NCBI RefSeq assembly: GCF_011759375.1
Contig: NZ_JAARML010000001.1
Coordinates: forward strand, 868,001 to 932,000
Length of the DNA: 64,000 bases
Reading direction: 5' to 3'
DNA from: Paraflavitalea devenefica
Lineage (GTDB): Bacteria; Bacteroidota; Bacteroidia; Chitinophagales; Chitinophagaceae
Part shown: piece by piece, positions 45,741 to 54,758 of the stretch
Layout: every line of letters starts with the position of its first letter
Numbering within the stretch: position 1 is the first letter of the stretch
Translations under genes and position numbers: made by a program
Notes under the pieces: generated by a model
Database searches by the model: none
Seen by the model: the letters and a program-made list of their open reading frames with translations, nothing else
What the model was told of the DNA's origin: nothing

Positions 45741-46391
45741 ATGGGGATCATACACGAACATGAGATTATCAAAACGAAGCTTGAAATACAAGAACAGGCA
45801 CTAAAGAATATCGTACAGGAAATTCATGATAATATTGGCCAAATACTAAGTCTGGCTAAATTACATTTAGGGACCCTGGATTTTTCAAAGCCTGAAGAAG
45901 TAGCTCAAAAAACGTTTAACAGTAACCAACTCATAGGCAAAGCGATTAAAGACCTGCGCAACCTGGCCAAACACCTTGATGCAGATCATGTCAGCCGGAT
46001 CGGCTTACTCAAATCGCTGGACCATGAACTTGGCTTTCTGCCCAAAGAAAGGGCAGGTGATCCGTTATTAACGGTAACCGGTAATATAGGGGCATTGGAT
46101 AAAGAAAAAGAGCTGATGCTTTTCCGGATGGTGCAGGAGGGGATCAGGTATTTCCTGGAGCAGGATAACAATTCATTCATATCCATCCAGGTCCAATGCC
46201 AACCGGATACACTAAACATCAAACTATTCAACACCATGCAGCACACGGAAGAGCAGCAGGATAACCTGGAAGATACGCGCCTGCAAATGATCTATAACCG
46301 TTCGGCGCTCATTGGCGCCAGTGTGCATATTGACCATCCCGGCAACCATGAAACGACCATCCATATCATATTTCCATTTTCAAACTACTAA
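45741..46391 (+). CDS. Degenerate paralogue of histidine kinase (pseudo-kinase)
   Basis: 216 residues with no membrane helix. The dimerisation region is almost the same as in the upstream kinase (LEIQEQALKNIVQEIHDNIGQILSLAKLHLG), keeping the phosphoacceptor His. The ATPase domain has lost its motifs: the N box reads EGIRYFLEQ, G1 reads NTMQHT, and G2 is not found. It should not bind ATP normally, but may form heterodimers or accept phosphate from the intact kinase (inference). The reading frame is open throughout, so it is not simply a broken gene. It is 12 bp before the response regulator. Confidence 0.85.
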   Translation: MGIIHEHEIIKTKLEIQEQALKNIVQEIHDNIGQILSLAKLHLGTLDFSKPEEVAQKTFNSNQLIGKAIKDLRNLAKHLDADHVSRIGLLKSLDHELGFLPKERAGDPLLTVTGNIGALDKEKELMLFRMVQEGIRYFLEQDNNSFISIQVQCQPDTLNIKLFNTMQHTEEQQDNLEDTRLQMIYNRSALIGASVHIDHPGNHETTIHIIFPFSNY

Positions 46392-46403
46392 ACCGGCATT
46401 ATT

Positions 46404-47066
46404 ATGCAAGAGACCAAAACCCATGTAGCGCTTATTGACGATCATATCTTACTACGCAATGGACTGGCCAGTATGGTAAAAAACTTCGACGGCTATGCTG
46501 TGCTGCTGGAAGCAAACAATGGCAGGCATTTCATTGAGCAGCTTAAAAAAAATACGGTGCCCGATCTGGTACTGATGGACATTAATATGCCGGAAATGGA
46601 TGGTTTTGAAACGACCCTGTGGTTAAAACAGCACCATCCCGACGTGCGGGTGCTGGCGCTTTCCATGTATGACAATGAGCAATCCATCATCCGCATGTTG
46701 AAAAACGGCGCCCGCGGCTACATACTCAAAGAAACAGAACCCAAGGAATTCAAATGCGCCCTGGACTCTGTTATCAGCAAAGGGTATTACTATTCGGAGA
46801 TGGTGACTGGCAAAATGATCCATGCGCTCAACAACCTCGAAGATGATAACTACAGCATCAAACCACTTATTTCCCTTAACGACCGGGAGATAGAGTTCCT
46901 GAAGCTGGCCTGTACGGAGCTCACCTATCGTGAAATTGCCGATAAAATGCACCTGAGCCCCCGCACCATTGATGGCTACCGGGATGCTTTATTTGATAAG
47001 CTGAATGCCAAAACAAGGGTGGGGCTGGTGTTGTATGCCATACGCAACGGTATCTTCCAGGTTTAG
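46404..47066 (+). CDS. NarL/LuxR-type response regulator
   Basis: 220 residues. The receiver domain has the acidic pair DD (LIDDHILLRN), phosphoacceptor Asp in LVLMDINMPEMDGF, and Lys in YILKETEP. The C-terminal LuxR-type HTH is LNDREIEFLKLACTELTYREIADKMHLSPRTIDGYRDALFDKLN. It is the cognate regulator of the upstream HisKA_3 kinase. Its stop overlaps the 3' end of the convergent large sensor kinase by 4 bp, and it may receive phosphate from that kinase too. Confidence 0.93.
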   Translation: MQETKTHVALIDDHILLRNGLASMVKNFDGYAVLLEANNGRHFIEQLKKNTVPDLVLMDINMPEMDGFETTLWLKQHHPDVRVLALSMYDNEQSIIRMLKNGARGYILKETEPKEFKCALDSVISKGYYYSEMVTGKMIHALNNLEDDNYSIKPLISLNDREIEFLKLACTELTYREIADKMHLSPRTIDGYRDALFDKLNAKTRVGLVLYAIRNGIFQV

Positions 47067-50000
47067 GGCCTGGTAAGGATGATAGTGGTGCCTTTCCCGG
47101 GCACACTATCAATCTCAATAGCGTATTTTATTTGTTGGGCCCTGTACTGCAGGTTATTCAATCCATTTCCTTTCTGGATCAGGTCCATATCAAATCCTTT
47201 TCCATCGTCCCGGATCGTGATGACATACCTGTCATGGGATACCTTTTCAACAATCAGTTGCAAAGTAGTGGCTGACGCATATTTAATGCTGTTGTTCAAG
47301 GCTTCCTTAATGATCAGGTAGAGGTTCCGTTTTTCTTCTTTCTTGAGCAGGATATATGCCAGGGGTGCATCCAGGGTCTTTTCAAATCGAATGTCCTGCG
47401 CGGAAGCCAGGGGACTAATAAACAGTTCGATCCGTTCCAGGAGGTGCCCCAGGGTATCCTGTTTATCATCCAATACCCATACCATGTCCCGTACGCCTAC
47501 GATAGCGTTTTGTACGCCTTCCTTCAATTGTTGCAGGTAGGTGATATTATTCTCCGGCTTCATCAGGGCCAGGTTGGTAAATACCTTTACGCTGTTCAGG
47601 GTGCTGCCAATGTCATCGTGCAGGTCGCTGGCAATACGTTGCCGGATCTGTTGCTCCTTCCTGATCTGCGCCAGCCGGTACCGGTACAGGCTGTATAGTA
47701 TGCCCATCAGCAACAGAGCGATCATCGTTTTAAACCACCAGGTTTGGTACCATTTGGGAAGGAAGATGAGTGAAAGACTGATAGGCTCAGATTCCGTTAA
47801 AGCCTCACTAACAGACTTCACCTCAAGAACATATTTACCAGGCGAAACACCGGTAAGCGACAATGAGTTTTGATTGCCAAGACTTAACCATTCACTATGT
47901 AGTTCCTTTATCCTATAAAAAAAAGTCTGTTTTTCCGGGGCCGATAAATACAGACCGGAAAAACCAACAATAAGTTGTGTATAGTCTTGTGGTACGGTGA
48001 TCTCTTTCAGAAATAGATCAAAAGTATCGCGGACATATTCAACAGCTTTCACCTTCACATCTAAGAAATAGCACGCAGGTCTTTCAGTATTCTTTTCATA
48101 CTTCAAACTATTGATTCCCGTAAATCCCCCTAATCCTCCCAGATAAATATTTGTTCCAATCTTACTCCCACTTGTTTCATCAAAACTATTTGAATGAAGG
48201 CCTTCGATCTCGCTTACCTTTACCGCCTTTCGTTTATGTAAATTACATAAATATAGTCCGTTGTTACTACTACAAACAACAATTGAATCATTCAATACAT
48301 ACGTTTTATACAAACCGGTATTCAAAACACCATCAGCAGATGAAAGTGTATAATCAATGCCAAACTTTTTATTCATCACCACTACTCCATACCCGTACAC
48401 GGCCATAATATACTTGTCTTTATAGGGACACAGGTCCATTAAAATACTAAGCGGTTCCATAGTAATGGGGTCCCTGATATATTTATATTCTATCTTTTCA
48501 CGTTGAAAATCATATATACTTATCAAATCATCGCCGATGATCCACAGCTTGTTGTTCTCATCAATATAAAATGAGTTAATACTCAGGTTTCTAAGTCTTA
48601 TAGGAGCAGTTGTGTCATTAATTACCTTTATACGTCCCCCTTTAACATCCCACACATATATACCCTTTTTATTTTCACTGGCCATAAACACAAGAGAATC
48701 CTTGTAAACTATCGAAGCAATAATAAAATCGTTATCAAGTTTATTCAATTCGGGGTAGCACAAAACAGCTTCTCTTGCAATACCATCCTTAAAGCACATC
48801 ATCCTCTTTTCTCCTGAAGCAATAACAGGTCCGTCCTTTATTTTAATTACCTGGTAATATGCCTGACTTTTATCGAGTATTGTAATATTACCATTATTCG
48901 TATTCACCCGGTACAAGCCATCTGAAGCACAGGAAATAACAGAAGAATCACTTAAAGCAAATAACTGGTAAGAGTGATCAATCTTTACATTAGTTCCATC
49001 AGAAGAAGACCGGTAAGCGATATAGGGCGACCCTAAATTTCTTACCCAGGCCACCCCCTGCTGATTGCCCAGCCATAATTGATTTTTATCATAAAAAAGA
49101 TTATACACATTAGTAAACCAATGCCTGTCGTCATAACCGGAAGCGGCAACAATTCTCGTATATTTCTTCAGTCCTGGATCATACTTAAATACGCCATTAC
49201 TATTTGAAATATATAAGAATGTTCCGTCTTTTTCTAAAGCAAACGTTTCTGACCCGGAAAGGAACCCGGGCATCTCTTTCAATATTGGAGTGTTTACAGA
49301 AAGGGAACGATTAATAATGCTCAGGCACATAATTCCATAATTGGAACCTACAAGGATATTATCACCATCGTATTCCATAGCGGCGGTATAAATAATATTA
49401 CCAGCCGTATCCCCTTTCCTGACAATATCCGTAGAAACAACATTGGCTAAACTCCCGGACTTGCTATCTAATAAATAAACACCTTCCTGCCGGACAAACA
49501 CCCAAACCCGGTCATTACTGTCAACATATAGCTTGTCAATAATGGCTCTTTTCCCTATCAGAGAAGTCACATCAAAGTACCTCGCAACATTGCCTGTGGT
49601 TAGGTCAATTTGAAAAACAAACCCTTGTTGGGTTCCTATAAACACATAATTACCCCTTTTGAACATGCACCTGTACCACAAGGCAGGTCCGCTCTTTACG
49701 GTCCGGTGCAGAGCATACTTCCTAATTACCTTACATGAAACAACATCAATTACGTTCACTGCGCCATTCGAGCTGGCTGCCCAAATGGTATTCCTTTCAT
49801 CATCCGCTATTATATCATGAAAATCCGTACCGGTTGTGATACGATCACGCACACTTGAATTTCCATTAAACTGAATAAAACCAGAACCATCAAAATGATT
49901 AACCCCATCTTGAGTAGCTATCCAGACAAATCCATATTTATCCTTTATTATTCGCCTTACATTAGGGCTGGAAAGTCCCTTAATATTATCTATCTTTATA

Positions 50001-50089
50001 AAGCTTACCAATTGCTGATCCTGCGCATAGGCATAGGAGGATAATACCACCTCCCAAAAAATAATTAAACCTAATATACTAACTTTCAT
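47063..50089 (-). CDS. Large sensor histidine kinase with Reg_prop beta-propeller
   Basis: About 1008 residues from ATG 50089 (an in-frame start at 50116 would run into the divergent gene). Signal peptide ending YAYAQ; then two-component regulator propeller repeats (ISSPNVRRIIKDKYGFVWIATQDGV-like unit, KLWIIGDDLISIYD), a Y_Y_Y domain (YVLEVKSVSE) and a membrane helix (MIALLLMGILYSLY). HisKA_3 with ASDLHDDIGSTLN and an ATPase domain with N box EALNNSIKYA and G1 DDGKGFDMD follow. The kinase half is GC-rich like the neighbours; the sensor half is strongly AT-rich. Confidence 0.9.
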   Translation of the reverse strand: MKVSILGLIIFWEVVLSSYAYAQDQQLVSFIKIDNIKGLSSPNVRRIIKDKYGFVWIATQDGVNHFDGSGFIQFNGNSSVRDRITTGTDFHDIIADDERNTIWAASSNGAVNVIDVVSCKVIRKYALHRTVKSGPALWYRCMFKRGNYVFIGTQQGFVFQIDLTTGNVARYFDVTSLIGKRAIIDKLYVDSNDRVWVFVRQEGVYLLDSKSGSLANVVSTDIVRKGDTAGNIIYTAAMEYDGDNILVGSNYGIMCLSIINRSLSVNTPILKEMPGFLSGSETFALEKDGTFLYISNSNGVFKYDPGLKKYTRIVAASGYDDRHWFTNVYNLFYDKNQLWLGNQQGVAWVRNLGSPYIAYRSSSDGTNVKIDHSYQLFALSDSSVISCASDGLYRVNTNNGNITILDKSQAYYQVIKIKDGPVIASGEKRMMCFKDGIAREAVLCYPELNKLDNDFIIASIVYKDSLVFMASENKKGIYVWDVKGGRIKVINDTTAPIRLRNLSINSFYIDENNKLWIIGDDLISIYDFQREKIEYKYIRDPITMEPLSILMDLCPYKDKYIMAVYGYGVVVMNKKFGIDYTLSSADGVLNTGLYKTYVLNDSIVVCSSNNGLYLCNLHKRKAVKVSEIEGLHSNSFDETSGSKIGTNIYLGGLGGFTGINSLKYEKNTERPACYFLDVKVKAVEYVRDTFDLFLKEITVPQDYTQLIVGFSGLYLSAPEKQTFFYRIKELHSEWLSLGNQNSLSLTGVSPGKYVLEVKSVSEALTESEPISLSLIFLPKWYQTWWFKTMIALLLMGILYSLYRYRLAQIRKEQQIRQRIASDLHDDIGSTLNSVKVFTNLALMKPENNITYLQQLKEGVQNAIVGVRDMVWVLDDKQDTLGHLLERIELFISPLASAQDIRFEKTLDAPLAYILLKKEEKRNLYLIIKEALNNSIKYASATTLQLIVEKVSHDRYVITIRDDGKGFDMDLIQKGNGLNNLQYRAQQIKYAIEIDSVPGKGTTIILTRP

Positions 50090-51488
50090 GAGTAACGTTA
50101 AATGGACTGTTTCCATAATTGCCCAATTCCAGGATGGTCATAAACAAGCTTTTGAGGAATTGCTAAATGCAATAAAAGATCAAACCGATACTTCTACTGT
50201 AAATTATTATATTTTCAAGTATTATCATGAAGAAAAGCTTGCAGATATTCTAACGGCCACCCCCGATCAGCAGGGGAAACTCCAAATAGTGCAGCAACCC
50301 CGCGTAGACGCCAATGACTTTCATACAGAAGGGACCTGTCTGACTGACTTCTTTAGTTCCTGTTCCCTGAAAACTGATTCCGACCGCCATATTCTCATTA
50401 CCTGGGGGCATGGTGCAGGGTTCGGTTTTTTCAGCGAAGGAACCCTAAGAGACAACGACATTCCTCCGGGCATGGTAAGGCATACAAATCTTATGCATTC
50501 CAGCGGGATAATACAAATGGGATTTGACACGATAAACGAAAACTTTACCAGGCATCTTAACAGAAATAATTTATTCCTTAATAACTTTAGTGCTAACGCA
50601 GTCCAGGAGTCTTTCAAAGTACTTACTGTAAAAGTATTAAATGATCTGATTGGTAAAACATTCGGAAGCGCAGGCAAGAAAATTGACCTGTTCTATTCGA
50701 TGAATTGCTATATGCAAATGCTGGAAACTGGTTATTTTCTTAGTGAAAATGTGAATTACCTGGCCGGATCGGAGAACTTTCAATTTTTCTTTGGGCCTGA
50801 TTATAATAAGTTGTTCAAAAAACTACACCAGGATACTCCTGCCGATCCGTTATCAATGGAAACATTATCAACCAGCATAGTAAACGACTTTGATCTTCGC
50901 TATAAAGACCCCGTAATAAGAAGACAATTTATAGATATCTATCAAACCCCACTCCAGGCATTTGATACCGCTTCCTTATCAATAAATAACCTGCAGCAAT
51001 ACGAACAGGTAAATACAAAAATAAACACCATTGCAACTTACTTTATAGACCATAAATCAAAAGAACTATACAACTTAATAAGAGCAGCAAGATTAAAATG
51101 CAGGAAAGTGTCGGGCCCTACCTTTGGGATTATAGACATGATCCATTTTTGCAAATCACTTCTTCCGTTAGCAGCCGGTAAACAGGAGTTAATTGATAAG
51201 TTGAATGATCTGATAAACTTTGTGACAAATACCAAAGAGGTGGTGGTTGCAAAACTGCATCCTCCTATCTTATGCGTTCCCACTGCAGGAGATTCAATAT
51301 GCCCGCAGGGATTTTCCATCTTTTTTCCTAATAGTAGAAGAGAAAGTGTAGCCGATCAATTTATACGCCTATTTATGGATACCTTTTATCTCCCTGAAAG
51401 AGAAGCAGGCGTAACGAACAGGTTTTTGGACAACTCCACGTGGGACGAGTTTATTGATACATACTATCACTTCCCCTTCATCATTTAA
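50088..51488 (+). CDS. Clostripain-family (C11) cysteine peptidase, cytosolic
   Basis: 466 residues. The N terminus KWTVSIIAQFQDG matches the first strand of C11 peptidases. The catalytic His is in HILITWGHGAGF (His108) and the catalytic Cys in DLFYSMNCYMQMLE (Cys207; the usual context is DACLM). VNYLAGSENFQ after it is typical too. No signal peptide is present, unlike secreted clostripains. The region is AT-rich. Its ATG overlaps the ATG of the divergent sensor kinase by 2 bp. Substrate unknown; the family usually cuts after Arg. Confidence 0.82.
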   Translation: MSNVKWTVSIIAQFQDGHKQAFEELLNAIKDQTDTSTVNYYIFKYYHEEKLADILTATPDQQGKLQIVQQPRVDANDFHTEGTCLTDFFSSCSLKTDSDRHILITWGHGAGFGFFSEGTLRDNDIPPGMVRHTNLMHSSGIIQMGFDTINENFTRHLNRNNLFLNNFSANAVQESFKVLTVKVLNDLIGKTFGSAGKKIDLFYSMNCYMQMLETGYFLSENVNYLAGSENFQFFFGPDYNKLFKKLHQDTPADPLSMETLSTSIVNDFDLRYKDPVIRRQFIDIYQTPLQAFDTASLSINNLQQYEQVNTKINTIATYFIDHKSKELYNLIRAARLKCRKVSGPTFGIIDMIHFCKSLLPLAAGKQELIDKLNDLINFVTNTKEVVVAKLHPPILCVPTAGDSICPQGFSIFFPNSRRESVADQFIRLFMDTFYLPEREAGVTNRFLDNSTWDEFIDTYYHFPFII

Positions 51489-51494
51489 AATTCA

Positions 51495-51845
51495 TTAAGA
51501 TATTTCTACGCCAGGAACAACAAACTCAATCTGAATAGTAGCAGTACCCGCATCTACTGTAGGAGGGGGCGTAAACCTGATCCGTATATTAGCAGGGTCA
51601 ATGAATAAAGCGCCACTGTCATCCTCGATTAAAGGAAATGTTGCAATCTTAAGATCTTCGTCACCTGGTCCGGCTCCTCCGGCAGGGACCTTAGTCTTCT
51701 CAATGTCGAATTTTACCGCAACACTGGCGCCCTGATCCTTACGGACAGAAGTAACCCCCACTCTTGTAATATCGAGGGAAAATGTATCAGCGCTTGATGA
51801 AGGGAAAAAAGGTATCCCCGCTGTTGTCGTATCTCTTTTCGTCAT
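51495..51845 (-). CDS. Small strand-rich protein beside the C11 peptidase
   Basis: 116 residues without signal peptide or membrane helix. Beta strands alternate with Gly/Pro turns (FSLDITRVGVTSV, ASVAVKFDIEK, AGGAGPGDEDLKIATFPLIED, IRIRFTPPP, TIQIEFVVPGVEIS), giving an Ig-like look. I do not recognise the family. It converges with the peptidase gene (6-bp gap) and shares its AT-rich setting. It could be a partner or substrate of the peptidase, but nothing in the sequence proves this. Confidence 0.6.
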   Translation of the reverse strand: MTKRDTTTAGIPFFPSSSADTFSLDITRVGVTSVRKDQGASVAVKFDIEKTKVPAGGAGPGDEDLKIATFPLIEDDSGALFIDPANIRIRFTPPPTVDAGTATIQIEFVVPGVEIS

Positions 51846-51955
51846 AAAACATGTTTTTAGGATTAAAACAATTATTTACGACGAATGTATGCGTTTAACC
51901 ATATACCGGCAGGGGAGATAAAAACGGAATATTTATGGGTGTATTTCCCCTATCC

Positions 51956-53362
51956 TTAATTCAACACACTATTCTCCTTCACCACATCAATCCCTTTCTG
52001 GTCTTTGATAACACCCCAGCCACCCACTACATTGCGCAGGTTATGAATGCCCTGACGCTTCAGCAGGGAGGCTGCGATCACACTGCGGTAACCACCGGCG
52101 CAATGCACATACAGGTTCTGGTTCTCCTGTATATTGGCCATCGAACCGGGATCGGTCATCTCATTCAGGGGAATATTCACAGCGCCGGCCACATGCCCGT
52201 CGGCAAATTCTGTTTCCCGGCGCACATCTACCACTACCAGGTTTTTGTCAAAGGGCAGGTCCATGGCCAGTTCATCGGCTTCCACATCAATGATCAGGTC
52301 AATGGCTTCGCCGGCAGCTTTCCAGGCTTCCAGCCCCCCTTCCAGGTAGCCCTCCATCTGCGAAAAGCCTACCCGCGCCAGGCGCACTACGCTTTCCTGT
52401 TCCTGACCGGCTTCCGTAACCAATACAATTGGTTTGTCAAAAGGCAGCAAGCTACCCGCCCATTCGGCAAAACGCCCTTCCAGGCCAATGCTGATGGAAC
52501 CGGGAACGAATCCCTGGGTAAACTCAGCCGCTTTGCGTGTATCCAACACAATTACCTCTTCCTGCTGCATCCATTCCTTGAATGCTGCTATTGAAAGGGG
52601 TGTTAGTCCTTTATTCAGTATTCCTTCCAGGCTATCATACCCTTCCTTATTAATGCGGGCATTGATCGGAAAATATTGAGGAGGCAGGCCCAGACCATCT
52701 GTTACCGCCTTAATAAAATCTTCACGTGTCTGTGGCTGTAAGGCATAATTCGTTTGTTTCTGCTCGCCGATCGTACTATAAGTTTCCGGACCCAAGTTCT
52801 TACCGCAACTGCTGCCGGCGCCATGGGCGGGATATACTATAACGGAGTCGGGCAGGGTAGCAACCTTTTGTTGCAGGGAATCATACAACATAGAAGCCAG
52901 TTCCTCTTTGGTAAGGTTACCGCTGCTCAGGTCGGGGCGACCTACATCACCCACAAACAGCGTGTCGCCTGTAAATAACGCATGTGGCATATCGTGCTCA
53001 TCACGCAGCAGGTAACAGGTAGACTCCACCGTGTGGCCCGGCGTATGTAACACCTCAATAGTCAGGGCTCCTAACCTGAACAGCTCGCCATCCTTGGCCA
53101 GGTGGATCGGGAAATTGGTTTCCGTGGCAGGGCCATATACGATCGGTGCCCCGGTAGCCTTCTGCAGGTCCAGGTGCCCGCTTACAAAGTCGGCATGGAA
53201 ATGTGTTTCAAAAATGTATTTGATAGAAGCTTTTCTTTCTGTTGCCAGCTCCAGGTAAGCGTCAATATCCCGCAGCGGATCAATAATAGCCGCTTCCCCA
53301 TTACTTTCAATGTAATAGGCGGCTTCACTTAAACAGCCTGTATATAATTGTTTTATAAACAT
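51956..53362 (-). CDS. CstB-like persulfide dioxygenase-rhodanese fusion
   Basis: 468 residues. The N-terminal metallo-beta-lactamase fold has THFHADFVSGH, HTPGHTVEST and FTGDTLFVGDVGRPDL, the persulfide dioxygenase signature. Two rhodanese domains follow. The first has no catalytic Cys (LVTEAGQEQES at its loop); the second keeps it (YVHCAGGYRS). This layout matches CstB-type proteins, which detoxify persulfides by oxygen-dependent conversion. The upstream gene encodes an ArsR-type regulator, fitting sulfide-responsive control. Start ATG 53362. Confidence 0.9.
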   Translation of the reverse strand: MFIKQLYTGCLSEAAYYIESNGEAAIIDPLRDIDAYLELATERKASIKYIFETHFHADFVSGHLDLQKATGAPIVYGPATETNFPIHLAKDGELFRLGALTIEVLHTPGHTVESTCYLLRDEHDMPHALFTGDTLFVGDVGRPDLSSGNLTKEELASMLYDSLQQKVATLPDSVIVYPAHGAGSSCGKNLGPETYSTIGEQKQTNYALQPQTREDFIKAVTDGLGLPPQYFPINARINKEGYDSLEGILNKGLTPLSIAAFKEWMQQEEVIVLDTRKAAEFTQGFVPGSISIGLEGRFAEWAGSLLPFDKPIVLVTEAGQEQESVVRLARVGFSQMEGYLEGGLEAWKAAGEAIDLIIDVEADELAMDLPFDKNLVVVDVRRETEFADGHVAGAVNIPLNEMTDPGSMANIQENQNLYVHCAGGYRSVIAASLLKRQGIHNLRNVVGGWGVIKDQKGIDVVKENSVLN

Positions 53363-53379
53363 GGAGCAAAGTTAACCCT

Positions 53380-53419
53380 AAAAAGCAAAAAGCAGAACAT
53401 GGAGGCCATGTCCTGCTTT
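53380..53419 (-). terminator. Terminator between the arsR-like and dioxygenase genes
   Basis: AAAGCAG-A-ACATGG (53389-53402) pairs with CCATGT-C-CTGCTTT (53406-53419), one mismatch. On the minus strand it is followed by T-rich sequence. It lies after the ArsR-type gene stop and 18 bp before the dioxygenase start, so the two may be separate units or attenuated. Confidence 0.65.
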
Positions 53420-53452
53420 ATAAGCAGATTATCAAAAGGTTAAACCGGATGA

Positions 53453-53800
53453 TCAGCTATTCAGATCCTCTACGCATTCCATGATGTGTGCCACACGGGC
53501 ACTGTTCACAGAATAATAGATGAACTTGCCATCCCGCTCTGTCTTCACAATACCAGCCCGGCGTAAGATCGCCAGGTGTTGTGAGGCTACTGATTGTTCC
53601 AGCCGGAGCCGAACATAAATTTCAGTGACGGTGAGGCGCTTTTGCTCATCTATGAGCTTTAGGATCTGTTGGCGCAACTTGTGGTTGAGCGCCCGCAGGA
53701 TCATTGCGGCCTTTTTCAGGTTTAGGAAGTCAACCTTTACGGAATCCCCATGTACGCCGTCTGCATTCAGCACCATGGAGTAGTTGCTTGTTACGTTCAT
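53453..53800 (-). CDS. ArsR-family transcriptional regulator
   Basis: About 115 residues from ATG 53800 (GTG at 53806 adds two). The winged helix is clear: ILRALNHKLRQQILKLIDEQKRLTVTEIYVRLRLEQSVASQHLAILRRAGIVKTERDGKFIYYSV (seen as HTH plus wing). Only one Cys is present, in HIMECVED near the C terminus. The redox ArsR regulators of sulfide genes (BigR/SqrR type) normally use a Cys pair, so sensing would differ here. Its position before the dioxygenase gene suggests that gene as target. Confidence 0.85.
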   Translation of the reverse strand: MNVTSNYSMVLNADGVHGDSVKVDFLNLKKAAMILRALNHKLRQQILKLIDEQKRLTVTEIYVRLRLEQSVASQHLAILRRAGIVKTERDGKFIYYSVNSARVAHIMECVEDLNS

Positions 53801-53903
53801 GTGCACATCAGAGCTTTTAAAAATTTAATAGGATAAGCGAGTGCCAAATTTACAAGAAAAAAAATACTATGTGAATTAAAGACCCATAAAAGTTTCACTT
53901 AGG

Positions 53904-54605
53904 TCAATTTTTTATATGAGAGTAGAATTCCTTGAGATAGGCGGGTTCCGCATACGCAAGGTCTGCCCATATCTCCTGCTGAAACCTTTGCTCAGACAGC
54001 AATCCAAGGTGAGCTGCCGTATATCCATCCCCTTCATAAAACACTGCATTTGAATGCTTACCACATAGGGGTTTCCACTTAACACTGCCATTTCCGCAGA
54101 AAATTAAACGATTATTCTCTAACTCTTTGTTAAAAGAATTATTGTCTAAAATACGCGCACCACCCGGAATAACTGCCTCCAAGTCCATATTATAGACGGC
54201 AGTGAACACTTCCATCCTGCGCGCATCAATCATAGGACAGATCAAAGTTGGCAACAGATGAGGTTCGCCCGTTGACAACCCAATAGCCTCCCGCGTTGCA
54301 TAAGCTATCACTTTTAGCGTACTTTCTGTAATCAGCGGAATATGAAGCGCATAGCACAATCCCTTAGCAGTGGCCATCCCCACACGCAAGCCTGTATAAG
54401 AACCCGGGCCTTCTGTAACAGCCACGGCTTGCAGTTGTTGCATCGCAAAACCAGCCTCCTGCATCAACCGGGCAATAGCCGGCTGGATCCATCCTGCATG
54501 GTCCTTCTGTTCACGGTTTACCATAGTCGCAATTGCCATGCCATCCCGTGCCACGCAAATACTGGCATTTTCAGTAGCTGTATCAATATTCAATATAAGC
54601 CCCAT
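53904..54605 (-). CDS. tsaB: tRNA threonylcarbamoyladenosine biosynthesis protein TsaB
   Basis: 233 residues. The ASKHA-type N terminus MGLILNIDTATENASICVARDG and the TsaB hallmark VTEGPGSYTGLRVGMATAKGLCYAL are clear. It forms a complex with TsaD and TsaE to make t6A on tRNAs decoding ANN codons. TsaD is not in this window. The gene stands alone; start ATG 54605. Slightly AT-richer than its neighbours. Confidence 0.94.
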   Translation of the reverse strand: MGLILNIDTATENASICVARDGMAIATMVNREQKDHAGWIQPAIARLMQEAGFAMQQLQAVAVTEGPGSYTGLRVGMATAKGLCYALHIPLITESTLKVIAYATREAIGLSTGEPHLLPTLICPMIDARRMEVFTAVYNMDLEAVIPGGARILDNNSFNKELENNRLIFCGNGSVKWKPLCGKHSNAVFYEGDGYTAAHLGLLSEQRFQQEIWADLAYAEPAYLKEFYSHIKN

Positions 54606-54716
54606 TGTTAACGCGAATAGTCGGTGTTTGACGGCAATCGCATGCCCGGTTTGTTGCTATGATGCCGTCCTATAATAAATACATAAAAATCAATCGAAAG
54701 GGTTGGTATTGTCGCG

Positions 54717-54747
54717 AATAATACCCATTTGTCATCAATAATACCCA
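54717..54747. repeat. Short direct repeat upstream of tsaB
   Basis: AATAATACCCA occurs at 54717-54727 and 54737-54747, spaced 20 bp, with GGTATT just left (54705-54710). The site is about 110-140 bp upstream of the tsaB start and immediately beyond the HCDH-like stop. It could be an operator; function unknown. Confidence 0.3.
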
Positions 54748-54758
54748 ACTACCCCCGG

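Noticed and set aside
45741..46391. Simple pseudogene for the second kinase
   Set aside because: The frame is open and the dimerisation region is conserved, so it is listed as a coding gene without ATPase motifs.
50090..50116. Earlier in-frame start for the sensor kinase at 50116
   Set aside because: It would put nine residues before the signal peptide and run into the divergent gene; ATG 50089 is better.
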